This document shows, piece by piece, positions 1 to 7,712 of a stretch of 64,000 nt of DNA; positions within the stretch are counted from its first letter, which is position 1; every line of letters begins with the position of its first letter. Both the position numbers and the translations under genes were made by a program. Source of the DNA: Calendula officinalis (lineage: Eukaryota; Streptophyta; Magnoliopsida; Asterales; Asteraceae); NCBI GenBank assembly GCA_963853835.1, contig OY970820.1:28296873-28360872 (forward strand), read 5' to 3'. Below the pieces are notes generated by a model, which searched no databases, was not told where the DNA came from, and worked only from the letters and a program-made list of their open reading frames with translations.

Positions 1-1
1 A

Positions 2-1843
2 GATGAGAACCTCACATCCACCACCAACCCGTCTACCCGAAACCCATCCACCAGCAACCCCTCTAACCAAAACCCATCAACCAGCAACCCCTCTAACCAA
101 AACCCATCAACCAGCAACCCGTCTAGCCGAAACCCATCCACCACCAACAACACATCTGATATCACCCGCGCCCCATGTGAATGGTATGTTCGTGCAACTA
201 AGAAGCGGAAGGAAGGGTTGTGGCAACTACGAAAATGGGTAGGCATGCACAATTGTCATCAAGGTACGGTTTCTGGAAACAACAACAGATGTTTGACGTC
301 CGAGTTCATAGCCACCAACATCCTCCACCACGTAAAGATCAATATCGCATTCCCGGTAAAGCACATTATAGCAGATGTCAAAGAACATATTAACGTTGAC
401 ATATCTTACATCAAGGCTTGGCGTGCTAGGCATATTGCTATAGAGAGGCTATTCGGGACTTGGGAAAGCAACTTTGAAGAGTTGCCCAAGTACATTCATG
501 CTTTATTGACGTCAAACCCTTCCACAATCGTTCAGTGGTCAATTAGGGAGAGGGAGAGTCCTGAAGACACCCGACAAATTTTTAAATCTATTTTTTGGGC
601 CTTTGGACCTGCTATCGCAGCCTTTCCGTATTGCATGCCTGTTATTTGTGTAGACGGGACATTTTTAAAAGGCTCGTACAGAGCGAAACTGTTGACTGCC
701 GTCACAAAAGACGCGAATAATCAGATTTTACCTCTCGCGTATGCCATTGTTGACGAGGAGTCAAACGAAAATTGAGCATGGTTCTTCAATAACCTACGGC
801 AGTACGTTGCAAATCAACATAATCAACAATCTGGCAGGCTACGTCGGTTATGTGTCATTTCTGACAGGCACCAAGGGCTTCTATATGCAATGAACAATCT
901 GGAAGAATGGCGGGAGCCAAATGCGTATCATAGATATTGTCTGAGGCACGTCAGAAGCAACCTCCACAAGCGTTTCAAAAACCACCGAATGAAGCAACTA
1001 TGTTGGGTGATGGGTGTCACGACTGAATTGCGTAAGTTTGAGGTAGCCAGAGACGAACTCCTGTCTATCAACCCTTCCGCGGGGCCGTATCTGGAAGAGA
1101 TCGGGCTTGATAAGTGGACTCTTTTGGGAGACACAAACCATAGACGTTGGGGGAACACGACATCAAACATCGCCGAGAGTTACAACAATGTATTGCGTGG
1201 AGCTAGGCTTCTCCCAATTAAGGCAATGGTTGATTTCACATTCACAAAAACTGTCAACCTCTTCAGAGAGCGTGCTGAGAAAGCGTCTAAATGTAACACG
1301 CCACTAACCCCGCGTATGTGGGGTCTTTTCACCAGGCGCGACCAATATGCACGGCAGCACGATATTCTGAACTTTGACTACAAGGAGGGCGTATACAGGG
1401 TGAGGACAAGGGTTCAACGGGGCCAAAGTGGTGGGAACGATCAAACGGTGACTTACAACGATGGAAACGGTTCTTGTACATGCGGGAAGTGGGAAATGAT
1501 GCGCTTTCCGTGTTCACATGCTATTGCCGTTTGTCGTCGTAGAGGTGATGACCCAAACCGTCTCGCGAATCGGGTGTATACAACACACTATTGGCAACGT
1601 CAATATAGAAAATCCTTTACACCGCTAGCCCATGTCTTTTACTGGAACGACCCGAATTGGGGATTGAGAGCCGCAAGTGGAAGAATTTCCACAAGAAGAG
1701 GGATGAGACAGGTGAATAGGTTCCCTATGGAGATGGACCAGGCAGATCCAACGCAATCTGGCAGAAACCATTGTGGAATTTGCGACCGGACAAGGCATAA
1801 CAGAACCAGATGCCCAAATATTAGTGGAGAAAGAAGAGTGTAG
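2..1843 (+). pseudogene. MULE (MuDR-type) transposase, 5'-truncated by window edge, one in-frame stop
   Basis: Mutator-like transposase that would bind and cut element ends in the nucleus. The frame is already open at base 2, so the start lies outside the window. After a Ser/Asn/Pro repeat comes the MULE N-terminal region (CEWYVRATKKRKEGLWQLRK, then GMHNC). The DDE catalytic core follows: Asp in VDGTF (about 650), Asp in ISDRH (about 860) and Glu in AESYN (about 1172). A SWIM zinc finger (CTC...FPCSH, about 1474-1530) and a C-terminal CX2CX4HX4C zinc knuckle (about 1776-1818) complete the protein. A TGA at 773-775 replaces a codon expected to be Trp (the next residues read AWFFN). The reading frame is the same on both sides, so this is a single nonsense change in an otherwise intact ORF. 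Seen: motifs and stop. Inferred: recently inactivated. No terminal inverted repeat was identified. Confidence 0.88.
27..150 (+). repeat. 30-bp minisatellite coding for a 10-residue repeat
   Basis: About four copies of a 30-bp unit (core AACCCATCAACCAGCAACCC). In the transposase frame this gives a 10-residue Asn-Pro-Ser-Thr/Ser-Asn-Pro-Ser-Asn-Gln type repeat. The two central copies are identical, so the expansion is recent. It is a low-complexity linker ahead of the conserved transposase domain. Confidence 0.85.
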
Positions 1844-1979
1844 AAGCATTGTGTGCTTTTTAGTTATTTATTTGGTACTTAAGTTATTGTATTATTAAAT
1901 ATGTAATAGTTTTTTAATACACTTTTTAATATGATAAGACCAGTTTTATTTCACATGATATATCAAACTATATTACATA

Positions 1980-2147
1980 TCATTCATTCTCACGTTTAAC
2001 ACTAAAAATCACATTTCTACCATTAGTCTGATAGTCTTCATTTATGGTAAAAGTAGAAAGTTCATTAGCTAGAATTCCGTTTTCATGCATGAAATGCTTG
2101 AAATCACCACTCATTTTAACTTGCCCACGAAAAGCATGGAGGTCCAT
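1980..2147 (-). pseudogene. 55-codon ORF remnant, unknown function
   Basis: An ATG at 2145-2147 opens a 55-residue frame ending at TGA 1980-1982. It begins MDLHAFRGQVK and ends VIFSVKRENE. The same frame can be read further upstream (HNHLLQKRHCVI) through a TGA, so it may be the tail of a longer decayed ORF. It lies between the MULE transposase and the ORF at 2280-2588 and may be cargo or a second exon of that gene. I do not recognise the family. Confidence 0.3.
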
Positions 2148-2279
2148 GACTTCAACAGAATCACCTCTTCATATCACGCAATGTCTTTTCTGAAGGAGGT
2201 GGTTATGCTGCCTCACAAACCGAGCCGGTAAAATATGAAAATACAAAAAAAAATATGATTTTAGTTAATTGAACAAATA

Positions 2280-2588
2280 TTATCTTGTAATTTTACAACC
2301 ACATTTTAAATGTACCATCTTTTGCTTTCTCGTGTCAAATTTCTTAAACCTCCCTTTTAACTGCCAGAGATGAACAACCGGTGGTCCTATTTCACACAAC
2401 ATTTCAATATATCGCTCATATTGAGCTTGCTCTGCATCAAGCCAAAGAAGTTGCTCATCGTCTGCAATTTCTTCCGCATGCACCTCATTGTAATCTCTAG
2501 CTATCAAACATTCTAACTCAGCCTCATCTAAAGGAGGCGAATCATATACGTAATGATATGGAGGTGACTCGTTATTCGACGAACTCAT
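2280..2588 (-). CDS. Hypothetical acidic protein, 102 aa
   Basis: Complete ATG-to-TAA frame. The N-terminal half is acidic (many Glu/Asp, DYNEVHAEEIADDEQ). The C-terminus is basic and Cys-containing (KMVHLKCGCKITR). It has no signal peptide or membrane segment. A plausible TATA box lies about 115 bp upstream of the ATG on the same strand. It sits tail-to-tail with the MULE transposase and could be MULE cargo or the first exon of a gene continuing into 1980-2147. I do not recognise the family and assign no function. Confidence 0.4.
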   Translation of the reverse strand: MSSSNNESPPYHYVYDSPPLDEAELECLIARDYNEVHAEEIADDEQLLWLDAEQAQYERYIEMLCEIGPPVVHLWQLKGRFKKFDTRKQKMVHLKCGCKITR

Positions 2589-2701
2589 TCTTGATTTTTT
2601 GATTTTTGAAGTATAGAGTTGTGAAATATGCTTTTTTTTTGTGAAGTGTAAGGCTCCAACTAATGATATGGAGGGGTGAAGTGAGTGAAGTGTTGTGTGA
2701 A

Positions 2702-2712
2702 ATTATATATAG
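2702..2712 (-). promoter_or_regulatory. Candidate TATA box for the 102-aa ORF
   Basis: The minus strand reads CTATATATA. The position and orientation suit transcription of the ORF starting at 2588. It lies just downstream of a cluster of GC-rich motifs. Confidence 0.4.
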
Positions 2713-2726
2713 AGGTCGGGTGGCCT

Positions 2727-2850
2727 AAAGCCGGCCTCGGGGAGGCATTCTTTGTGAAGCCGGCCTCGGGGAGTTCTCCAAACCAGAGGTCACGTCAGGA
2801 GAGCCAAAGCCGGCCTCCGGGAGTCCGGGTTTAATTGGAAGCCGGCCTCC
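2727..2850. repeat. Four spaced copies of a GCCGGCCTC motif
   Basis: AAGCCGGCCTCGGGGAG or close variants occur at about 2727, 2757, 2806 and 2838, spaced 30-49 bp apart. The block is GC-rich in otherwise AT-rich DNA. It could be a promoter-type array or subterminal repeats of a transposon. Confidence 0.6.
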
Positions 2851-3241
2851 ACGACCAAAGAAAGCCTATTTTTGAAAACGAAAAAAAAGAATCCATTTGT
2901 GAAAACTTGGCTCCGATAAAGCCTATTTTTGAAAAAAAATCGGTTTTGTTCATAAATACCGCTTTCATAATCTATTTTGCACTTGTTCAAATGAACTATG
3001 GATTGTTTGTCCGTATCTAAATGAATAATATATGAGTAATTCATATAAAAAAAGTATATGAGGGATAAAAAATTATTTAGAAAAATAATATAAAGTAAAA
3101 AACGGAACATTTTGCTATAGCATTCTAAAAATAAATGCAGGTACTTGCTAGTTTCTTAAATTTTGAAAATGTCCTTTTCTTAATTAATATCATTTCAGAA
3201 TTTGGTAAATAATTTATTTTTGTAGAGAAAATTAAATCTGG
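2851..3241. other. AT-rich intergenic DNA
   Basis: No supported gene. Short A/T runs only. The ORFs here have no recognisable protein pattern. Confidence 0.6.
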
Positions 3242-3370
3242 TTAATAAAATGTATAAAATTCTTCAAACTTAAATCTATACCATATTTTCACAGCAGTAT
3301 ATAGATGACAATTATTGCTGTGAAAATATGATATAGATTTAAGTTTGAGAATTTTATACATTTTATTTAA
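3242..3370. mobile_element. Foldback MITE-like hairpin
   Basis: Two arms of about 57 bp (3242-3298 and 3314-3370) are near-perfect reverse complements with a few mismatches or 1-bp gaps, separated by a loop of about 15 bp. The outer ends are TTAATAAAATG and CATTTTATTTAA. Transcription of either strand would give a long hairpin. It is most likely a small MITE, and a small-RNA precursor is possible. No terminal repeat ties it to a named superfamily. Confidence 0.7.
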
Positions 3371-3656
3371 TTAATAATTTTTTTTATAATTATAACAATT
3401 GGATATATATATTTTTTAAATATAATCCTATACATGCTTTACGGAAATATAAAAATATGAATTAAAATTAAATATATCGAAATTCATATTAAGTAACGTA
3501 TCTATATGTCATTATAAATACTAGCCGGTACCCGTGCAATGCGGCGGCGGGTACCCTGTAACTAACTTTTGCCGCAACGAAATCCAGGATGAGGAGTCTT
3601 GGTTGCCTTCGAATTCGCTAGCATGTCATCTGCATCACAACCATTCCACTCTAACT
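3371..3656. other. AT-rich spacer with a short GGTACCCG inverted repeat
   Basis: No gene. At 3527-3555 an 8-bp inverted repeat (GGTACCCG / CGGGTACC) encloses a GC-rich loop of about 13 bp. This may be the end of another small repeat. Confidence 0.5.
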
Positions 3657-3873
3657 TTAGACCGTGCGTATCAGGCGACCAAACGAACGGTCGCGACCCG
3701 CCAACTCGACACCCCCGACGCGTCCCCCCCGTTACACCTGGCCCTCCCCGACGCGTCGACCTCCTCCAACAGTCGACTATTCGACCGTTCCCACTCGACC
3801 GTTCAACGTAAACAACACCCCCTCCAACGGCTCTTTTACCCCTTCAAATTTAATTTTTACCCCTTTTTTTACC

Positions 3874-3882
3874 CTATAAATA
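3874..3882 (+). promoter_or_regulatory. TATA box of Harbinger derivative 1
   Basis: CTATAAATA, followed by a leader (ACCCAATTCTT...) also present after the TATA box of derivative 2. About 90 bp upstream of the ORF start at 3971. Confidence 0.6.
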
Positions 3883-3970
3883 CCCAATTCTTCTACCAAA
3901 TAATTCACAACTTTCATTTCTCTCTAAAACTCAAACACACACTCATTTCTCTCAATCATCATCTCTAAAT

Positions 3971-4156
3971 ATGTCTTCCTCCAAGAACAAAGGAAAGGCT
4001 ACAAAATCTCACCGCGAAGCACCCTCTACTACACCCTCTCAATCACCCTCGATCAACTTTCGACCACCCGGTTTCGTACACCAAACAAGTCACCAAATCC
4101 CACAAGGTTATCAAAATATAATTTGGACTGATAGTTTATTTTTTTTTAGTATTTAA
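3971..4156 (+). pseudogene. Truncated Harbinger first ORF (accessory-type protein)
   Basis: Starts MSSSKNKGKATKSHREAPST and runs about 50 residues of Ser/Pro/Gln-rich sequence. It then passes into non-coding AT-rich DNA and stops. PIF/Harbinger elements carry a transposase plus a Myb/SANT-type DNA-binding protein. The position, leader and low-complexity N-terminus suggest the start of that accessory ORF. The Myb domain itself is missing, so this identity is inference. Confidence 0.45.
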
Positions 4157-4690
4157 TGTAATGTTATTTTTATTTATGTTTTTTTTTAATTATTAATGTA
4201 ATGTTTTTTTTTTATAATTAATGTCTTTGTTTTTAATTTAAATTAAAAAAAAAATTTCCGAACGGTCACCCATTACAGGCATTTGGTCGCTGTCTGGTCG
4301 TGTGATTGATCAGGAGAGAGAAAGTTGATGTGGCGCAGATGTGGCAGGGGTGACCAAACTGCGAACGGTCACCCATTACGCACAGTCTTAGATTATTAAT
4401 AGAAACTGAATTGTAAAAAATTATCATACTGAAAAAACTACCTCATTGGGCCAGCAGTAAAAAAGTATATAAAGTTAATAGGAGATACTTAGACCAACGG
4501 TGACCGAACGAACGGTCGTGACCGGCCAAATAAGCATGCCCGACGCGTCCCCCTCCGTTACGGGCAAAACGCCCGACGCGTCGCCGACCCCCCAACGGTC
4601 GACTAATCGACCGTTCGAATCCGAACGTTGCAAGCCTCAACGGCTACTTTTTACCCCAAATAAATTTAATTTTTACCCCCCTTTTTACCT

Positions 4691-4698
4691 TATAAATA
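4691..4698 (+). promoter_or_regulatory. TATA box of Harbinger derivative 2
   Basis: TATAAATA followed by CCCAATTCTT, matching derivative 1. About 130 bp upstream of the transposase ATG at 4829. Confidence 0.6.
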
Positions 4699-4828
4699 CC
4701 CAATTCTTTTACCAAATAATTCACAACTCTCATTTCTTTCTCCACTCAAACACACACTCAAATCTCTCAATCACCCTCTCTAAAAATTTCACACTTCTCA
4801 TTTCTTTATCACACACACTATAATAAAA

Positions 4829-5562
4829 ATGAGTTCCGACGATGAAATGAATGTCGCTAATTTCATTTTTGGCGACGAGGAAGAGGACAGGGTTATACAT
4901 CTTGGTTTTTTACAAACGGCGGCCGCGTTTCTTGAAGGTTCTAGTTCTAATATCCCTAGAACTCCTAGAAGATACGTGAATAGGGACCGTGGCGGTGCGA
5001 ATGACCGTCTCGTGGCAGCCTACTTCGCTGAAAATCCCACGTATAACGAGCATGATTTTCGCAAACGTTTCAGGATGAGTCGTGATCTTTTCACACGCAT
5101 TGTTCGCGATCTCACTAATACCGTCCCATTATTTGCGCAACGATATGATGCACTTGGGAACGCAGGTACTTCTCCGCTAATGAGGTGCACTTCTGCAATT
5201 CGTCAGTTAGCATACGGGACCGTACCCGATGCTCTAGACGAATACTTACAAATTGGTGAGAAAACTAGCCGTGATAGTCTCGCAGAGTTCTGTAAAGGGG
5301 TTATGCACTTGTATGGAGATGAGTTTCTGCGAAAGCCTACTCATACTGATGTGGCGAAGCTATACGCTTTTCATGAGGAGAAACATGGGTTTCCCGGTAT
5401 GCTAGGAAGCATTGATTGTACTGATTGGCCAGTGAAGGCGACCCCGTACGATCACATGAAGAAGTATTACAAGTTATCAGGGAGATCCATAATAAACAAA
5501 CTCATCTTAATCTTAGATCTGATTTGGTGGAACACATTTGGAATCGACGAGCCCACCAGTAG
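4829..5562 (+). pseudogene. PIF/Harbinger transposase, internally deleted and frameshifted
   Basis: Plant Harbinger (DDE_Tnp_4 / Plant_tran type) transposase. The N-terminal acidic region, the helix-turn-helix-like segment (NPTYNEHDFRKRFRMSRDLF) and the start of the catalytic domain (FPGMLGSIDCTDWPV, first catalytic Asp) are present. After about residue 215 the reading jumps. In the +1 frame at 5500-5562 the family's typical C-terminus appears (LRSDLVEHIWNRRAHQ, stop TAG 5560-5562). An internal deletion therefore removed the rest of the DDE core and shifted the frame. The continuous ATG frame instead runs out to 5605 with unrelated residues. Inactive as an enzyme. Confidence 0.85.
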
Positions 5563-5795
5563 TTTTTTTAATGTTTTTTTAATTATGTTTAATGTAATGT
5601 TTTAAATTATTTTTAATGTAATGTTTTAATTATTAATGAAATTTAAATTAAAAAAAAAAAATCCGAACGGTCACCCATTACGGGCATTTGGTCGCTGTCT
5701 GGTCGTGTGTTTGATCAGGAGAGAGAAAGCTGATGTGGCGCAGATGTGGCAGGGGTGACCAAACTCCGAACGGTCACCCATTACGCACAGTCTTA

Positions 5796-6745
5796 GAACC
5801 GAACATGGTAACTCCAGAGACCATAGAACATTCAGAAAGAACAAATTAAATTAGAAATTACAATTGCTTAAAAAATTAACAGTATTTGTTCAAGATTTAA
5901 AGGATTGGAGTAATGCAGTGATGTTTCTACCAACTGCTAAATACTGAAAAATGTCACCACCTGCATTTGAATCTTAATAAAATAATCATACTCGCTTATG
6001 TTTCTACCTCTTCTTTCTTCTCATATTCTGTTTTCTCATTTCAAGTTTTCCAAATTTCGAGTTTTTGGTCTTTTTTCTCATTTTCTTTCTTCTCGTCAAA
6101 ACTACAGTAAATAATTGTTTCAATCAATAAGATTCAAGACTTTAGTTAGCTGTTGCAATATGGGTGGGCCAGTTCAGGTTAACTTGCAACACTTTTTGAT
6201 ACATTTCAATAAAAATAAAAAAAAATTGTAAAAAGAAGACACGTGTAAAATATAATGTCTCTAGATGCAAAAGGATCTTACTACAACCATCCATCTTAAG
6301 CGATGCCTAGCCACGAGAAGAGTTCAATTTGTAAATTCCCTACTATGTGAGCCAGTTTTAAGACACCTACCAGTAGAAGTGCACTTCAAGAAATTAAATG
6401 TGTAAGACGTCTTATTTTCATGCACAATCAAAGAATAATTTCTCTTACGAATGCCTCATATTGAAAAACAGATTTTTTAAAAGATGTATGAACAAACTGT
6501 TGGTAAGATCTGTCTCCAACAAAAACATTTAAATAAAGAGTATATTACAAAAATTCTCCCTGTTTTTATTTTAAAGACCCAGAGTCATGCAAATTCATAA
6601 CATCAACATTGATTAATAAATAATCTTTTTTAATTAATAATAATACTGGACATTTCTAATAGGATTTCTTTCAAGCAACATTTGATCTTAGATTGTTGGA
6701 GGCTGCAACTTAAAATACTGCAGCGATTGTTGAACAAGTTTGTGT
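5796..6745. other. Intergenic DNA without recognised gene
   Basis: About 950 bp of AT-rich sequence. No ORF with recognisable protein features and no clear repeat structure. Confidence 0.55.
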
Positions 6746-6747
6746 CT

Positions 6748-6961
6748 TTAACCTCCACTTTCATCTACAATTTCATGGGCCAGAATTTCATTTAATTCAG
6801 CAATAAGTTCTTGCTTCTATAAAAAACATCAAACCATGAATCATAATCATAGATTTACAAAGAAAAATTCTATTACAAATGACATGTTATTACCTCAAGA
6901 ATGAAATCAGCAAGTCCTTTCGGAATCAGTATCACACCATAGTTATAACCAAGATCTGAGC
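6748..6961 (-). pseudogene. Fragment of a PPi-dependent phosphofructokinase-type gene (two exon pieces)
   Basis: On the minus strand, 6961-6894 reads CSDLGYNYGVILIPKGLADF then ILE and ends at a GT donor (GAG|GTAATAA). After a 75-bp intron with AG acceptor (6818-6817), 6816-6748 reads KQELIAELNEILAHEIVDE, then SGG and a stop. The pattern 'GVILIPEGLIEFIPEV..LIAELNEILAH' is, from memory, typical of pyrophosphate--fructose-6-phosphate 1-phosphotransferase subunits, more likely alpha. Glu-to-Lys in the 'PEG' position, an early stop and lack of any other exon within several kb mark it as a captured or decayed fragment. ATP-PFK is an alternative. Confidence 0.5.
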
Positions 6962-7445
6962 ATTTGGTTAATATTGGAAGCATAAAAAAAACACCATTTT
7001 CCTTGCTCGAGAAGAATCCAATAAACTTACACTGGTAACTGAATCATCAAATGGAAAAATATGTAATTATATGAAACTGTATATAAAAATTGAATCAATA
7101 AGCGTATGAAACAGATACCTTAATTATAAGTAGGTTGAGCGGCATATGAAATTGGAGAAATTATAGGTTGTATTTATAGTGATTTGCACAGAGATAATCA
7201 TGATGGTTCAAGAATCGAGAGGATGAAACGAAGAGACGGTAATGAAGAGAGTGAAACAAAGAGTCCCGGTGAACGCGTTGTGTTGAAGCCGGGTATGTTT
7301 TGAGCGGATATGGGTCACGGACAAATTAAAGGGGACGGGTCAAGGGTTTTGCGCAGATGGGCCAAAAGGGCTTTTTATCACTGGTGGGCTTAACCCGTTT
7401 TATTGCAGCATATATAATTTCGGTTTGGATAAATAACGCAGCCGC
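6962..7445. other. Intergenic DNA beside the PFP fragment
   Basis: No further exon of the PFP-like fragment could be joined with confidence. Part of 6962-7030 could continue it (minus strand FFSSKENGVFFMLPI) but this is not distinctive. Confidence 0.4.
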
Positions 7446-7520
7446 AGGCTTGTCCCAGCGGTTGTGCTGTGGTTATTTGAGCAGGAGGTTTTGTGTTCGA
7501 TTCCTGGCTGGTTTTTTTTT
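7446..7520 (+). mobile_element. tRNA-derived SINE-like head
   Basis: An A-box-like TGTCCCAGCGGT (7450-7461) and a B-box-like TGTTCGATTCC (7494-7504) are spaced as in an RNA polymerase III promoter. They are followed by GGCTGG and a T-run. The sequence between does not fold as a proper tRNA and has no recognisable anticodon arm, so a SINE or tRNA relic is more likely than a functional tRNA gene. The 3' tail and target duplication were not resolved. Confidence 0.5.
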
Positions 7521-7712
7521 TACAAAAAGATTATAATTCCATAATTAGCAAGTGTGTTGGCTGAATTTTCAGTCCTGCTAATTTTGGAAGGGTTAAACTC
7601 TTTATAATATAGTAAAGATACCAATTAATAAAATGCAACTAAATAAATAAACTAAACATACAAAACCATTATACACCAAATGAAACATATAAATAACCAA
7701 TATAACCTATAC

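Larger units (their letters stand above)
3660..4387 (+). mobile_element. PIF/Harbinger deletion derivative 1 (728 bp)
   Basis: The termini GACCGTGCGTA and TACGCACAGTC are inverted repeats (10 of 11 match). They are flanked by the 3-bp target duplication TTA (3657-3659 and 4388-4390), the hallmark of PIF/Harbinger elements. The interior has a TATA box (3874-3882), a pyrimidine/CA-rich leader and the first codons of an ORF at 3971. The 3' third, including a subterminal CCGAACGGTCACCCATTAC motif present twice, is shared with the element at 4492-5792. The centre has been deleted, so it cannot move by itself. Confidence 0.85.
4492..5792 (+). mobile_element. PIF/Harbinger deletion derivative 2 (1,301 bp)
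   Basis: Flanked by TTA duplications at 4489-4491 and 5793-5795. The right terminus (TACGCACAGTC) is identical to derivative 1. The left terminus (GACCAACGGTGACCG) is less well matched. Promoter, leader and about 150 bp of the 3' end are near-identical to derivative 1, only 104 bp away, but the protein encoded is different (transposase). Confidence 0.85.

Noticed and set aside
3534..3968. 144-aa plus-strand ORF before Harbinger ORF
   Set aside because: It spans the element boundary and its leader, is low complexity, and starts in flanking DNA. Treated as chance.
7446..7520. Functional tRNA gene
   Set aside because: A- and B-box-like words are present but no cloverleaf or anticodon stem could be drawn. 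Reported as a SINE-like relic.
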